In this document: positions 11,479 through 23,029 of the stretch, piece after piece
Layout of the letters: every line of letters begins with the position of its first letter
Position numbering within the stretch: position 1 is the stretch's first letter
Assembly (NCBI GenBank): GCA_051453625.1
Contig: JBOZIK010000001.1
Span: 35,846,245-35,910,244, forward strand
Direction of reading: 5' to 3'
DNA from: Welwitschia mirabilis
Taxonomy: Eukaryota; Gnetophyta; Gnetopsida; Welwitschiales
DNA length: 64,000 nt
Made by a program: the position numbers and the translations under genes
The notes under the pieces: model-generated
What the model was told of the DNA's origin: nothing
Database searches by the model: none
The model's input: only the letters and a program-made list of their open reading frames with translations

Positions 11479-12250
11479 TGTTGGTGCCACCATTCAGGTC
11501 ACCCGATGTTGTCAGTCTTTTTATGAAAAACACGTCCATTCTCACGTTCTTGACTTATCATGCAAAATTGGATCAAATGAAGTTAGGGGCTTGAACCTAT
11601 TTTACCTTGGAAATAACTTGCATTCTTGATAACACGTAGTAGTGATGACGATGACATGTAACAGTGACATGTGGTATTATCGAGTAGGATGACGATCGAG
11701 ACACATGGTGACGACAATGGTTAGCAGAAGTAGCAGCATCCAGAAGTCAAGAGTTACGCTTCTGATGATGATTTCTACCTAATCAAAAATATGATAAGTG
11801 CCTTACTTAATGCCATCATTTTGTAACTGCTTACCTAATGCTATAAGCCAAAGGCTTGTAACCATTCCCACCTCATCTTTGCCTATAAAAGAGCTTTTAG
11901 TCCTTCATTATAACATCCTTCATTTTTGGCAAAAGATTAAACCTTTGGAGTGTCAAGTCGCGATGCCATTCTAAGCACTTATTTGGGGAGTGAGCTTGTC
12001 TTCAAGGATAGCTTGAGGAGTTCTACCAACATCCCTCTCTTTCTAATGTAATGTGTTTTCTTTAATACTTAAGTTGTTTTGCTTTTGATTTTAAGTTGCA
12101 AGTTACTTTGTACTTGGAATACTTAGGTAATAACTTAACTATCATGTTTTATTTATATTTGAATGAATTCTTTAATTACTTGGTTTAAGTCCTTGTAATT
12201 TTATAGATTCTAAGTACCTAGGGTCCTTATATTCCATTTTATTATAAGGC
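11479..12250 (+). repeat. LTR-like region with TATA box (degenerate, boundaries uncertain)
   Basis: A TGTTGG start at about 11479, a clear TATA element CTATAAAAG at 11883-11891 preceded by GTAACC and CCACCTC motifs, and a T-rich U5-like stretch (12040-12200) resemble a plant LTR promoter. I found no second copy in the window and no clear CA end, PBS or PPT. It could be a solo LTR, or the 3' LTR of gypsy copy B or the 5' LTR of the copia remnant downstream. Confidence 0.35.
11883..11891 (+). promoter_or_regulatory. TATA box of the LTR-like region
   Basis: CTATAAAAG in a locally GC-richer context after CCACCTCATCTTTGC, typical of plant LTR core promoters. Transcript start would be expected about 30 bases downstream, near 11915. 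No experimental support is available from sequence. Confidence 0.4.
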
Positions 12251-12959
12251 TATGAAGGATGAAGTGATAATTCAATTTACCCTTTCTCATATGGTGAATA
12301 AGATTATGTCACCATGATCTAGGCCAATATGCTTGATAGTTTGAAGTGTATTGTATGGAAAGCATAAGTTATCATTAAGTAAAGAATTATCGATAAACAA
12401 GTCAGTGAAAACTTGGATCTCTCTTGCTTCCATCCTTTTCTAAAGTCAAAGGTTCAAAACTACTCTCTCAGACTCTCCCATTTTTTCCTTCTCTTAAATT
12501 TTAACTTGCAAGTAAGCAAGAAAGTGTGTAAACTTCTGAAAACCTACCCTAGTTATCCTTGTGAAAAGAACAATAGTGAGTGCCAACTTAGTTAAATCCG
12601 AATCACTGTAAAACATGAACAACCATATTACAATGAATATGGAATGATCCATGATCTATTTTAGAGGTAGTGAAACACACTTATGACATAAAGTTGTTAG
12701 CATGATAGTACAACTAAATATCCCTATAAGTACTGTCTTAGAAGATGGTGTATCTAATACAAAAAGGTAGTATGGTCAAGTTAATTATTTCACATATTTA
12801 AGTGCTAAGATGTAAACATTATATTCATATCCCAAGTGAACATTGTGAAACTTAGTTTACATGCTAGCATTAGTATCTTAATGGGATTCTTAATTAAACA
12901 AAAAGAATATCCTATGTACTTTCTTGAGCATTCAAATATTATTTTCTCTAATGATATCA
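12251..12959. other. Unassigned, AT-rich; possible upstream part of copia remnant
   Basis: No domain recognised. A short frame at 12413-12595 has no similarity I can name. By order, this would correspond to gag through integrase of the copia element whose RT follows, but that much coding sequence cannot fit, so most of it must be deleted or replaced. Confidence 0.3.
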
Positions 12960-14690
12960 CTTTCTCTATAGCCTCACAGGCAATCTAGATCTTGATCTTT
13001 CTAAGATCCATGCTTCCTCTTATGTTGTGTAAACTTGGAATTCTCAATATCATGTAGTTGAGGTAGGACATGTGATTACCATTTCAAACTCTTCATTCCA
13101 TTTAGTTAAAATGATTCATCTAGCATCCAATCTAGAGCTCTTGAGTAAGCTTCATGTACTAAGCATAGGTGAGTATAATTCCAATAGTAGCAAGTGGATT
13201 GTTCTAGGAAGGATACTAATAATACCTGAAGAAGAAAATGACATACTTTGTTGAAAACCACTCAACAAGATGTTTATGATGATGAAAAGAGAAAAACTAG
13301 GATTAGACATTGCCTTTGGTCACCTCATGATGGTGATAATGAAGTACATCTAACCTTTAATGGTGAATCAACATCTTTTAAAGATACCTTATAACATGAT
13401 CAAGGCATATAACTCACAGAATAAGAATATGATTCTCTGAAAGACATAATATTCAGCTTGTTACTATAGGCCTATGTGAAAANNNNNNNNNNTAGCAACT
13501 CAAAAGATGAAAGTTTCCTTACTTAGATATTAAAATTGCATTTCTAAATAGAGATTTAAAGTAATAAATATACATGATGAAACCAAAAGGTTTTGGAGCA
13601 AAAGGTAAGGTACAAAAGATGTGTAGACTAATAAAGTCTTTGTATGGAGTAAAAGAAGCATCAAGAGCATAGTACACTAAATCTACAATTTATTGAAGCA
13701 TCATGAGATTCAAATTACATAGCTATCAAGAAATAAATGTTACATCGTTCATAAACTTTGATGGAAGAAAATTTACATATATTATGCTTTATCTAGACGA
13801 CATGTTGATAAGTAATAGTGATGAAATAAATGTGAATTGTACAAATTTTACCTTAGAGTAAGAAATTTTACCTTAGAGTAAAACTTGATAGAAAAATAAT
13901 GAAATATTCTTAACTTAAAATAAGTACATGGAGATTTAATTCAAAAAGTTGATTTAAAAAATGCCAAAGAAGGTAGACCTTCTTTAGAACCCAAAATAAA
14001 ATTAAATGTTGATGAAGATTTAGAACCAACTGAATGAAACAAAACACAAAATAATTCTTAGTAATCTCATTCATACTACTAATACTACACCTAATATCTT
14101 TTATACAGTTGCTATTTGGTCTAGATATGTTTGCACACTAAAGGTTAGCCATTCAAATGCTATAATGAGAGGAATGAGATATCTAAGAAAGACAAATGAC
14201 TTAGGCTTTATTTAAAATAGAAACTCTCAATTTGCTTAAAGGCGTATTCTAATTTAAACTTTGCTTGAAATTTACAAATGTCAAAGACAAATGACTTAGG
14301 TTTTACTTAAAATAGAAACTCTCAATTTTCTTAAAGGCATATTCTAATTTAAACTTTGCTTGAGATTTACAAAGTTCCTTATCAACATTAGGAAAAATGA
14401 TGTTCTGAGTAACATCACCTTTGTTTTGGTAATCTTAGCATTACAGAGTTATAAGTTGATCTTCTGTTAAAGGAAAATATAATGATACCTCCAAAGCATA
14501 TCGAAAAAATTAAATGGTTGATAAAAATTTTAAAAATAGTGAACTTAAAGCAAACTAAAGCACAAGAGCTTTTCATCCATAACTACTTTACTATCCGCGT
14601 AAGAAAAGATATTGTGCATCATGATAGGATAAAACACTTCTATATTGCGTTCACAAAATTAAAGAATTATATAGAACAAAGTGATTAATC
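12960..14690 (+). pseudogene. Ty1/copia reverse transcriptase and RNase H remnant
   Basis: At about 13537-13670 the blocks IAFLNRDLK, IYMMKPKGF and CRLIKSLYGVKEASRA match the copia RT signatures D-x-K-T-A-F-L-x-G and L-x-K-S-L-Y-G-L-K-Q. The active-site region reads YLDDMLISN (about 13791), the Y-x-D-D motif. Then AIWSRYVC, GMRYLRKTNDLGF (about 14115-14210) matches the RT-RNase H connection. The RNase H end is open at 14482-14688 with DRIKHFYIAF, equivalent to H-x-R-x-K-H-I-x-I-x-(F/Y). Stops, a 10-N gap (13483-13492) and a 95-bp tandem duplication break it. It belongs to a different copia lineage from the 15-27 kb elements. Confidence 0.85.
14188..14377 (+). repeat. 95-bp tandem duplication inside copia remnant
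   Basis: Units 14188-14282 and 14283-14377 both begin AAAGACAAATGACTTAGG and match over their full length with a handful of substitutions. The duplication repeats the RNase H lead-in block, so it occurred after the element was dead or killed it. Confidence 0.88.
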
Positions 14691-15179
14691 TAGTATACTA
14701 TTTGGCCATAAAGTAAACTACTAATATTCAGACAAAGCTACTTAGTTAAAAGAAGATTTAATACTTTCAATCTAAAGTTGGATTAACTATGTGTAGTAAT
14801 ACGTTAACTACTTCAATTCAAAGTAGTTTCCTTGGATAACAATTCCATCTAAATAAGGTTTTATTATATGCCATATTTCTAAGGTTCTCCTCTAAGTACT
14901 TTGGCTTTCTTAGAAGAGTGTGTATTCTCATGTTAAAGGGAAAATTGTTGAGGCATAATAAATCATACATCATGGTCCTATCCTCTAGGTTAAAATAATG
15001 CTTTTTTATCTTAACATCTGGTATTTCTTTTTCTCATCCAATAATGTTCTGACATGTGGCACTATGTTAATTATCCACTTAGTATTTAGTTAGTTTAGTA
15101 ACTGAAAGCCAACTTAGGTAGTAAATTTGTCCCTTAGATGTATCAATCAAGTCTTTAGTTCAGTTTAGGTAGATATTAT
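14691..15179 (+). other. Copia 3' end: polypurine tract and LTR start, then unassigned
   Basis: At 14934-14945 a purine-rich run (AAAGGGAAAAT) immediately precedes TGTTGAGG at 14946. This is the usual PPT-LTR junction of copia elements, so 14946 onward is probably the 3' LTR of the 13.0-14.7 kb remnant. Its end is not clear and it may be truncated by the next element's LTR at about 15180. No coding sequence is seen. Confidence 0.45.
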
Positions 15180-15271
15180 TGTCCTACCTTATTTTGCTGT
15201 GCCAAACTTGTCAAATTCAGTGTTGCATGTATGCAAGGATCATGGGAGATAAAAGCTCAACTGAGTAATTT

Positions 15272-15560
15272 GAAGATGTCTACCTCAAGTAAAGATGTCT
15301 ACTAGACCTCTAGACATCTATAGATGTTGAAAATGTCAAGATTGATTTATGGGAGCTTAACTAAAGACATCACTAGACAAGAAAATGTCTTAGCTAAGGG
15401 GAAGTGGTAATAAAAATCTAGCAGAAATTGAAGATGTTTACATGTATTAAAGATGTCTATAGCACTAAAAGACATCTACCTAAAACTGAAGATGTCTATA
15501 CATATTGGAGAAATAGTAATAGGTTAAAGTTGTCTACACTTGAAGAAGACATCTACACTA
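15272..15560. repeat. Array of AGATGTCTA / TAGACATCT motifs in LTR U3
   Basis: About ten copies of GAAGATGTCTAC or its reverse complement GTAGACATCTTC (some with one mismatch) lie in under 300 bases, in both orientations, for example at 15272, 15291, 15311, 15450, 15468, 15488 and 15544. The 3' LTR has a similar array at about 26008-26320. Function unknown; see findings. Confidence 0.75.
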
Positions 15561-15767
15561 CCTAAAGATATTTACAATTGGCTTATAACATGTCAAGTTA
15601 GAAAAATAAAATAGCCATTGCAAGAGGTTAAACCTAGTGTTTAAACGCCACATAAGCTACTTAAACATTAAACCTATCTGTTTGGATGCCACCCAAGCCA
15701 TTTACAAGTGGTTCTTTGAGAAAACTCTAACGGAATAATAAGATAAAGAAAGAAAAAACAAATGAAA

Positions 15768-15830
15768 AGGAGAATACATATGACACGAACAAAAATAAAA
15801 GGAGAATATAAAGACACGAATAGAAAGAAA
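15768..15830 (+). repeat. Two 32-bp tandem repeats in 5' copia LTR
   Basis: Units start AGGAGAATA at 15768 and 15800 and contain GACACGAA. The 3' LTR has three units at 26511-26606. Confidence 0.75.
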
Positions 15831-16061
15831 AAGGGTATATAGTGAATATGATTACACACTTCTTGAAACAACCCTTAGAATATATTTGACAAATCTCTTG
15901 GTAAAAAAGTGATTACATTCTTCAGATTCAAACAATAGATCTAAGGAAGTTCTTGCACCCAGGATACAACATTATGTGGAGGACTCAAAACCAAGAAAAG
16001 GATTTATCACTTTTTAAGAATAAACCCTACCACTGCTATGTCATGAAGATTTACGTTGAGT

Positions 16062-17640
16062 GAACTATAATGGAGGGTCCTTAATAGATAGACCTCTGCT
16101 CTTTACTGAGACTAAGTATGCCTGTTGGAAGATGAGGATGCATGTATGCTTATAATCACTTGAGTCTGACATGTGGTAGGTCATTGATGATGGATATGGG
16201 ACACTTATTAAGACTATTACAACTGCTGACATAAGAGGTACTAAGCCAAAAGATAGGAAAACTAAGAAAGATCCAAAGAAGAAAGTTCACATGTTCAATG
16301 CTAAGGCAAACAACACCCTATATTGTGCTTTTTCAGCTAAGGAGTTTAATAGAATAGCTAGATGCAGAAACATAAGAAAATTTTGGCATAATTTAAAAGG
16401 AACATATGAAGGTATATCTGTCTTAAGAAATCTAAGTTACTAGTGCTAACTAATCAATATGAGAATGTTTTAATGAATGAGGGTTAAAAAATACATGAAT
16501 ACTTCACGAAGGTGAGCAACGTTGTGAATGGCATCCATAGAATTGGAAAGATCTACCATAATAAAAAGTGATTCAGAAGGTTATAAGACCACTGACATTA
16601 GTATCACCAGTATACATGCCAAAGACCACTACCATGAAAGAATTAAGGAATTCTACCACCATGTAGTTTAAAGAGCCACAAAGTGCATTAACAGCTTATG
16701 AGATGAACCTAATCAAAGATGGATTGTTAGAGAAAATTCCATAGCTCTCAAAGGCAATGATACCCAAGGGCATCATAGTAAATAAAAATTTATAGCTGCC
16801 TCAGATGATGAGTCTCATGATGATGAAGATGAGGTAGAACTAATCTCCAAACAAGTAAAACATCTTTTATCTGGAAGAAACAGAAGAAGAGAAGAGCAAC
16901 CAAGATCTTCAGCCCCACAAGGTAAAGGTAAGAGCAAAGATAAAAATCTTCAATTTTCTAGAAATGGTTTTTGTAAATTAGAATGTTGGAATTGTGGGGG
17001 TAGAGTCCACCTTATCTCAAAACGCCGAAGCATTAAAAAATGTAGGAGAAGATTTGAAAGACAGGTTACAAAAGAAAAAGACCTTCTACATTGGTTAGGA
17101 TGATGACAAAGAAGTCACTAACGAGGATGTTTGAAATGACGGAAAAAACACTTGTCCATCATTTATGACAAACGATTATGATAATACCACCACCAAAGAC
17201 ATGGACTTTTAGACTTGTAACAAACTTGATGATCCAAGTGATGATGAAGGTGAACTTACTCTTCAAGAATTGTATGACTTTCTAATAGAAGAATCTATTA
17301 ATATTCAAAAGTTATGTACCTAAATGAAAAAAGGTACTTCATAGTCATGAGTTAGCTTATGAACAAGAAAAGAGGTCTTATTTCAGGCTAACAAGTAAAA
17401 ATCTTTCTTTGAAGGCTGAGATTGATAAATTAACAGTTAATTTAGAGAAAGTCAAATAGAAATTGCACAGCGTCAGATATATCAATAAGAGATTTACCTA
17501 AGGCAAGAGGATGCTAAATATCATACTTGGTAAATGTAAAAGGCCAAATGACAGAAGCTGCCTAGGTAAGGATAAAGCTTCAATAAGCCAACCTAAAGAA
17601 AATCTTGGAACCTCTTCACAAACTAAAAATGTAGGCCAAG
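16062..17640 (+). pseudogene. Copia gag with zinc knuckle (first copy)
   Basis: The frame opens near RPLLFTETKYACWKMRMHV (about 16090), the N-terminal DUF4219/UBN2-type copia gag motif (R-P-P-x-F-x-G-x-N-Y-x-x-W-K). It continues VIDDGYGTL, then AKANNTLYCAFSAKEFNRIA (about 16302) and HNLKGTYEG (about 16390), typical of UBN2 gag. The acidic stretch AASDDESHDDEDEVELISK (about 16800) is followed by the knuckle ECWNCGGRVHLISKR (about 16980), C-x2-C-x4-H-x4-R, with the last Cys lost. After the knuckle, frames are broken and lead to a 559-N gap (17653-18211). Gag normally forms the particle. Stops show this copy is dead. Confidence 0.85.
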
Positions 17641-18299
17641 GTATAAACATTTNNNNNNNNNNNNNNNNNNNNNNNNNNNNNNNNNNNNNNNNNNNNNNNN
17701 NNNNNNNNNNNNNNNNNNNNNNNNNNNNNNNNNNNNNNNNNNNNNNNNNNNNNNNNNNNNNNNNNNNNNNNNNNNNNNNNNNNNNNNNNNNNNNNNNNNN
17801 NNNNNNNNNNNNNNNNNNNNNNNNNNNNNNNNNNNNNNNNNNNNNNNNNNNNNNNNNNNNNNNNNNNNNNNNNNNNNNNNNNNNNNNNNNNNNNNNNNNN
17901 NNNNNNNNNNNNNNNNNNNNNNNNNNNNNNNNNNNNNNNNNNNNNNNNNNNNNNNNNNNNNNNNNNNNNNNNNNNNNNNNNNNNNNNNNNNNNNNNNNNN
18001 NNNNNNNNNNNNNNNNNNNNNNNNNNNNNNNNNNNNNNNNNNNNNNNNNNNNNNNNNNNNNNNNNNNNNNNNNNNNNNNNNNNNNNNNNNNNNNNNNNNN
18101 NNNNNNNNNNNNNNNNNNNNNNNNNNNNNNNNNNNNNNNNNNNNNNNNNNNNNNNNNNNNNNNNNNNNNNNNNNNNNNNNNNNNNNNNNNNNNNNNNNNN
18201 NNNNNNNNNNNCATGCTCAAAAGCCAAACAAATGTATCAAAAAACCTGTGCACACTAACAACAAGAAGAAGTAAGTGTCAAAGTAAAATAATAACACTC

Positions 18300-19790
18300 T
18301 CCTTACTCAAATAGCACTCCGACCTATGCAGAAGAACTTTTAATATATAGATAGTGGATGCTTCAAGCACATGACAAGTGATGAAACACTACTCAATAGC
18401 TTAGTTGAGAAAGATTATGAAGTTGCATCATTTGACAACACCGAAGTGCCAATCAGATGTGTAGCCAAAACTAGAGATGGTAACCTACCACAAGTAAAAA
18501 CATTTTCTACGTGGATTCTATAGCATAATTTATTAAGTGTAACTCAGTTGTATGGTTCTAGTTTTGATGTCAATTTTTTTAAAGATTGTGAAAGATCATG
18601 TTTCTAGCAAAATATTATTTGTTGGTTAAAAAAGACTAATTGGTGATATTAGTAATAAGAATGTGAATTGCTTTATTAGCCCTATAGGTGATGCAAAGAC
18701 TTGGCATAAGAAGCTTGGACACATGAATATGGAGTTGATGTAAACCTTTTTTACAAGCAACTAGTAGGAGGACTTCCTAAATTTAAAAGCATTAAGCAAG
18801 AGTTTGTAATGCTTGTCAAAAGGGAAAGCAGACAAGGGTAGGATTCAATAAGAAACTTTCAATTTCAACTTCTTGTCCATTAGACTTATTGCATCTTATT
18901 TAGTAAGACCATCACAAATACAGAGTATGGAAAAAAAGAGGTATTAAATAACCATTGTTGATGATTTCTCTAGATTCACATGGATAGTGTTCCTTGGACA
19001 AAAGGATAATGCATTTAATAGTGTTGTTAAGCTATGTTTCAGCTTGTAGAATGGAAAGGAATATTACATCATGATCATCAAAAGTGATAATGGTGGAGAG
19101 TTCAAGAAGGCACATTTCAGGAAGTTTTGTGAGTTAGATGGAATTCATCATTAGTTTTTTGCACCAAGAACTCCTTAGTAGATTGGAGTAGTAGAATGGA
19201 AAAATAGACAAGGGAATGAGATAATAAGGACAATGATGCATGACCAAAAGGTAGCTTACCGCTTCAAGGTAGAAGCAATAAACACCATATGCTACATATC
19301 GGATCAGGCATTGGTAAGACCATTTACAAACAACACTTCTTACGAGTTATGGTACAATAAGAAACCTTCCATAAGTTGCTTTCATGTCTTTAGATTAATA
19401 TGTTTTATCTTAAATGAAAGGAACCAGTTAGGAAAATTTGATGCTAAGGCCAATGAAGGTATATTTCTTAGTTATTCTATGGTTAACAAGGCATATAGGG
19501 TGTTTAACAAATGCACTCTAACTGTAGAAGAAACTGACAATGTAAGAATAGATGATACTAATTTGCAAAAATCTTCATGCATGCAAGATGGTAAAGAAGA
19601 ATTTAGAACAAGTCAATGCAATTCAAACGAGAGAACTTAATTCAATGTGCAATACAAATCAAAATGATGGACAAAGTTCACAAGGACTTCAGAAAAGGAC
19701 ATGGTTTGAAATAGCACACTTTCTAAGTGATATCATCGAAATCTTGTATACTAGAGTAAATACTAGAAGACCACTAAAAGACTTTTAGGG
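18300..19790 (+). pseudogene. Copia protease and integrase (first copy)
   Basis: Protease: DSGCFKHMTSD at about 18350 matches the copia D-S-G-(C/A)-x-x-H-M active-site block. Integrase: TWHKKLGHMN at about 18702 is the GAG-pre-integrase His motif, and CQKGK-type residues follow near 18810. In broken frames IVDDFSR (about 18956) and SDNGGEF (about 19085) carry the first two catalytic Asp residues. The C-terminal frame 19233-19640 is open: INTICYISDQALVRPF, YELWYNKKPSISCFHVF and LGKFDAKANEGIFLSYS, the standard copia integrase tail. The integrase would insert the cDNA. Internal stops make it non-functional. Confidence 0.87.
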
Positions 19791-19794
19791 ACAT

Positions 19795-20183
19795 GTTGCC
19801 TACATATAGCAAGTGAAATCCAAAAGTTTCAAAGATGTTGCAAGGGATGAAAATCGGACGCTGGCCATGCAAGAAGAATTAAATTAGTTTTAAAGACGCA
19901 ATGTGTGGGAGCTAGTACCTGGACCTTCGAACAAGACAATCTTAGGGGGAAATGGGTGTTTAAAAACAAGATAGATGAAAATGAAAACATAGTTAGAAAC
20001 AAAGCACATCTTATTGCTAAAGGCTATAACTAATAGGAAGGGACTGACTTTGAAGAAACCTTTGCTCTTTTTGATAGAATGAACTCAATCAAAATGCTAA
20101 TGGTGTTTACTTATTACAAAGGATTCACCATATACCAAATGAATGTCAAGAGTGCTTTCCTAAATGTAGTGATCCATAAAGAG
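19795..20183 (+). pseudogene. Copia reverse transcriptase N-terminal part (first copy)
   Basis: The blocks MQEELN and NVWELVPGPS (about 19867-19925), KIDENENIVRNKAHLIAKGY (about 19970) and GTDFEETFALF then YQMNVKSAFLNVVIHKE (about 20138) follow the copia RT N-terminus: W-x-L-V-P, (K/R)-x-K-A-R-L-V-A-x-G-(Y/F), and D-V-K-(S/T)-A-F-L-x-G. A 100-N gap (20184-20283) cuts RT before its active site. What follows is not the rest of this RT but gag-like sequence of another copy. Confidence 0.87.
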
Positions 20184-20283
20184 NNNNNNNNNNNNNNNNN
20201 NNNNNNNNNNNNNNNNNNNNNNNNNNNNNNNNNNNNNNNNNNNNNNNNNNNNNNNNNNNNNNNNNNNNNNNNNNNNNNNNNNN

Positions 20284-21900
20284 TTCCGTTGTGCATGATA
20301 GTTAATAACGAAAAAAAAATTATGGTTAATTAGGGTAATTAAAGTTGGGGTGTTACAGCATCATAGCAAAGAAAAGTATATAGTTGCTTTTGATGATGAG
20401 TTTGATGAAGATGGACTAGAATTAACCTTGAGAAGAGTAGAATGCCTACTCTTCAAAAGAAATGAAAAGGAAAGAGGAATCAAGGTCATCAGGCCCACAA
20501 GATAAAGGTAAGAATAAAGATAAGAGTCTTCAATTCTAGAAATGATATTTCTAATATAGAATGTTGGAATTATGGAAGTGTCGATCACCTTATCTTATAA
20601 TGCCCAAGAACTAACTAAATGCAAGATAAGATGCAAAAGAGAGATTATAAGAAGAAGAATAAGAAGAAGACATTTTACACTAGTTAGGATGATGACAAAG
20701 ATGTTAAAAGGAAGGAGTCTTGGATGATAAAAGAAAAGTCCATCAATCATGCATGGAACTTATCCATAACACTCAAGACATGGACTTCTAGACTTCTGAC
20801 AACCTTGATAATCTAAATGATGAAGACAATGAACTCACTTTCAAAGAAATATATGACTTACTTTTAAAAGAATGTGTTAATATTCAAAAGTTATGCATCA
20901 AAATGAAAAACATGCTTTACAATTATGAGTAAGTCTAGAATAGAAAAAGAATCTTTTTTCTAAGCTATTATGAACAGAAAAAGAATATTTGTTCTAGGCT
21001 ATTATGAACAAAAAAGTAATATTTGTTCTAAGATAACAAACAAGAGTATTTTTTTGAAGGCCAAGATTGATAAACTAATTGTTGAATTGAATAAAGTGAA
21101 ACATCAATTATAGGACATCGAATATATTAATGACAGATTTACCCAAGGAAATAGAATGCTAAATATCATGGTTGGTGAAGGAAGAAGGCCTAATGATAAA
21201 GGTAACCTAAGAAAGAATAACACTTCAACAAGTTAATCTCAAAATAATTCCCAGAATCTTTACACATGTTAGAAGTATAAACCAAGGTATGAACATTTAT
21301 TAGAGTCAACATTTATTAGAGTCAAACAATATTATTTGTTTTCACTATGCTAGAAAGAAATGTTATAGAAATATTTTTCCATTAATTTGTTGAAAATAAT
21401 TATTACACTAATCATGGCTAAAAGTCAAAGAGATGGATAAAAAAATCTATGCAAATAAAAATCAAGAAGAAGTGGGCGACAAAGCAAAAGAACAATCCTA
21501 TCCTTAATCAGATAACACTATGAACTATAAAGAAAAACATTTCGTACATAGATGGTGGGTTTTCTAGACACATGGTAAGTGACAAATCACTCTTTAGTAA
21601 TTTAGTTAAGCAAGATCATGAAGTACCATCATTTGGGAATAACACCAAAGCAGCAATTAGAGTTATAGGCACAATTAGAGGTGGTAACTTCCTAGAGATA
21701 AACAATGTTTTTTATGTGATTGGCTAACATTTTAATCTACTAAGTGTAAGTTAATTATGTGATGCTAGTTTTGATCTAACATTTTTCAAAGATAGTCGTA
21801 TTATAAAAGATCATGCTTCTAATAAAGTCTTTTTTGTTAATCAAAGAAAGAACAATGTATACGTCACCACTTTTGATAACATTATTAACAAAAATGTAAA
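20284..21900 (+). pseudogene. Copia gag C-terminus and protease (second copy)
   Basis: After the gap, 20284-20355 is unrelated AT-rich sequence ending GGGGTGTTACA. From about 20357 a second copia copy begins inside gag with YIVAFDDEFDEDGLELTL, matching the acidic segment of the first copy at about 16795. The knuckle region near 20565 is degraded. The 20680-21300 stretch parallels 17090-17650 of the first copy. Protease is marked by a DGGFSRHMVSD-like block (about 21551), with Ser of D-S-G replaced. Frames are badly broken. Confidence 0.8.
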
Positions 21901-22870
21901 GTCTTTCATTAGCAGTATAGGTGATTCAAGACATGACATAGGAAACTAGGTCCTTTGAATATGAAATTGATGAAAACCTGGTCTATTAACCAACGAGAAA
22001 GGTGAATCCCTAAATTTAAGAGCTTTGATCAACAAGTTTGTGATGCTTTTTAAAAGGGAAGGAAGACCAGGGTATGATTAGGATATACTAAAAATAAAAA
22101 AAACTTTTAATTTCTGCTTCTCTTTCATTAGACTTACAGCATCTTAATTTGGTAGGTGATTTGCAAACTAAAATTTTGTGAAAGAAAATGTATTATGTAA
22201 TCATTGTTGATGATTTTTCTTAATTTACATGAGTAGCCTCCTTGGATATAATGATGAGGCATTTAATAGTTTTGTTAAGTTGTGTATCACATTGCAAAAC
22301 AAAAAGGGATATCACATCGTGGCCATCAAAAGAGATAATAATGGAGAATTCAGGAATGCACATTTTAGGAAATTGTGTGAGAAACATAAGATTCATCATT
22401 AATTGTTTGCACCAAGGACATTGTAATAAATTGAAGTAGCAACATGGAAGAATAGACAGTTCAATGAGATATCAAAAACTATGATGCATGATCAGAAGAT
22501 AGCATACCACTTCTAGGCTAAAGTAGTGAATACCAAGTGCTACATGTTGAATGGGGTATTGGTAGGATCATTTATAAATGAAACACCTTATGAGCTATGG
22601 TACAATAAGAAACTTTCCATAAGTTATGTTCATGTCTTTAGATCCAAAGGCTTTATTGTAAATGAAAAAGACCAGTTAAAAAAATTTGATGCCAAAGTCA
22701 ATGAAGGTATAATTCTTGGTTATTCTATGATTAGTAAGGCATGCAGAGTATTTGACAAATGCATGTTAACTATAGAAGAAATCATCGATGTAAGAACAAA
22801 TGAAACTAACTTGCATAACTCTTCATGTGTGCAGGAAAATGATAAAGAAGAGAATAGAAAGAATTAATTC
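21901..22870 (+). pseudogene. Copia integrase (second copy)
   Basis: Core blocks VIIVDDFS (about 22200) and AIKRDNNGEFRNA (about 22323) carry the first two catalytic Asp positions. The zinc-finger part near 21950 is poor. The C-terminal frame 22526-22867 is open for 113 codons: MNTKCYMLNGVLVGSFINET, PYELWYNKKLSISYVHVFRS, FDAKVNEGIILGYS and ACRVFDKCMLTIEE, the typical copia integrase tail. It parallels 19233-19640 of the first copy but with many differences, so it is an independent copy. Stops upstream make it a pseudogene. Confidence 0.88.
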
Positions 22871-23029
22871 AGTTTAAAGAAATAACTTGATTCAATCAAT
22901 GACATAAAAAGAAATTATGGATAAATATTACCAAGATTTCAAAAGAGAAGATGGGTAGAAACAACAAAGTATCCAAGCAACATCATTAAAAGCCTGTATA
23001 GTGGAGTGAATACTATTAGATTGATAGCT

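Larger units (their letters stand above)
15180..16050 (+). repeat. Copia LTR, 5' copy (truncated at its 3' side)
   Basis: This segment aligns along its length with the LTR at 25915 onward: shared CCTTATTT, GTGTTGCATGT, a field of AGATGTCTA/TAGACATCT motifs, TTTACAAGTGGTTCTTTGAG, GACACGAACAAAAATAAA repeats, and GGATT..TC.CT.TTTAA near 16000-16020. It carries about 50 bases (about 15935-15988) missing from the 3' copy. Homology stops near 16050, where the gag coding region starts almost at once. About 600 bases of LTR seen in the other copy, plus any PBS, are therefore missing. The two LTRs are clearly diverged, so this is an old insertion or two different ones. Confidence 0.82.

Noticed and set aside
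15272-15560. CRISPR-like array
   Set aside because: Motif spacing is irregular, both orientations occur, no equal-length repeats or spacers, and the setting is a plant LTR.
17498-18314. Long ORFs on both strands across 17653-18211, and similar ones at 9342-10004, 29801-30433, 52068-52623, 53352-54065, 55198-56282, 58650-59288 and 62961-63592
   Set aside because: They are open only because they run through N gaps; the real bases in them encode transposon pieces or nothing.
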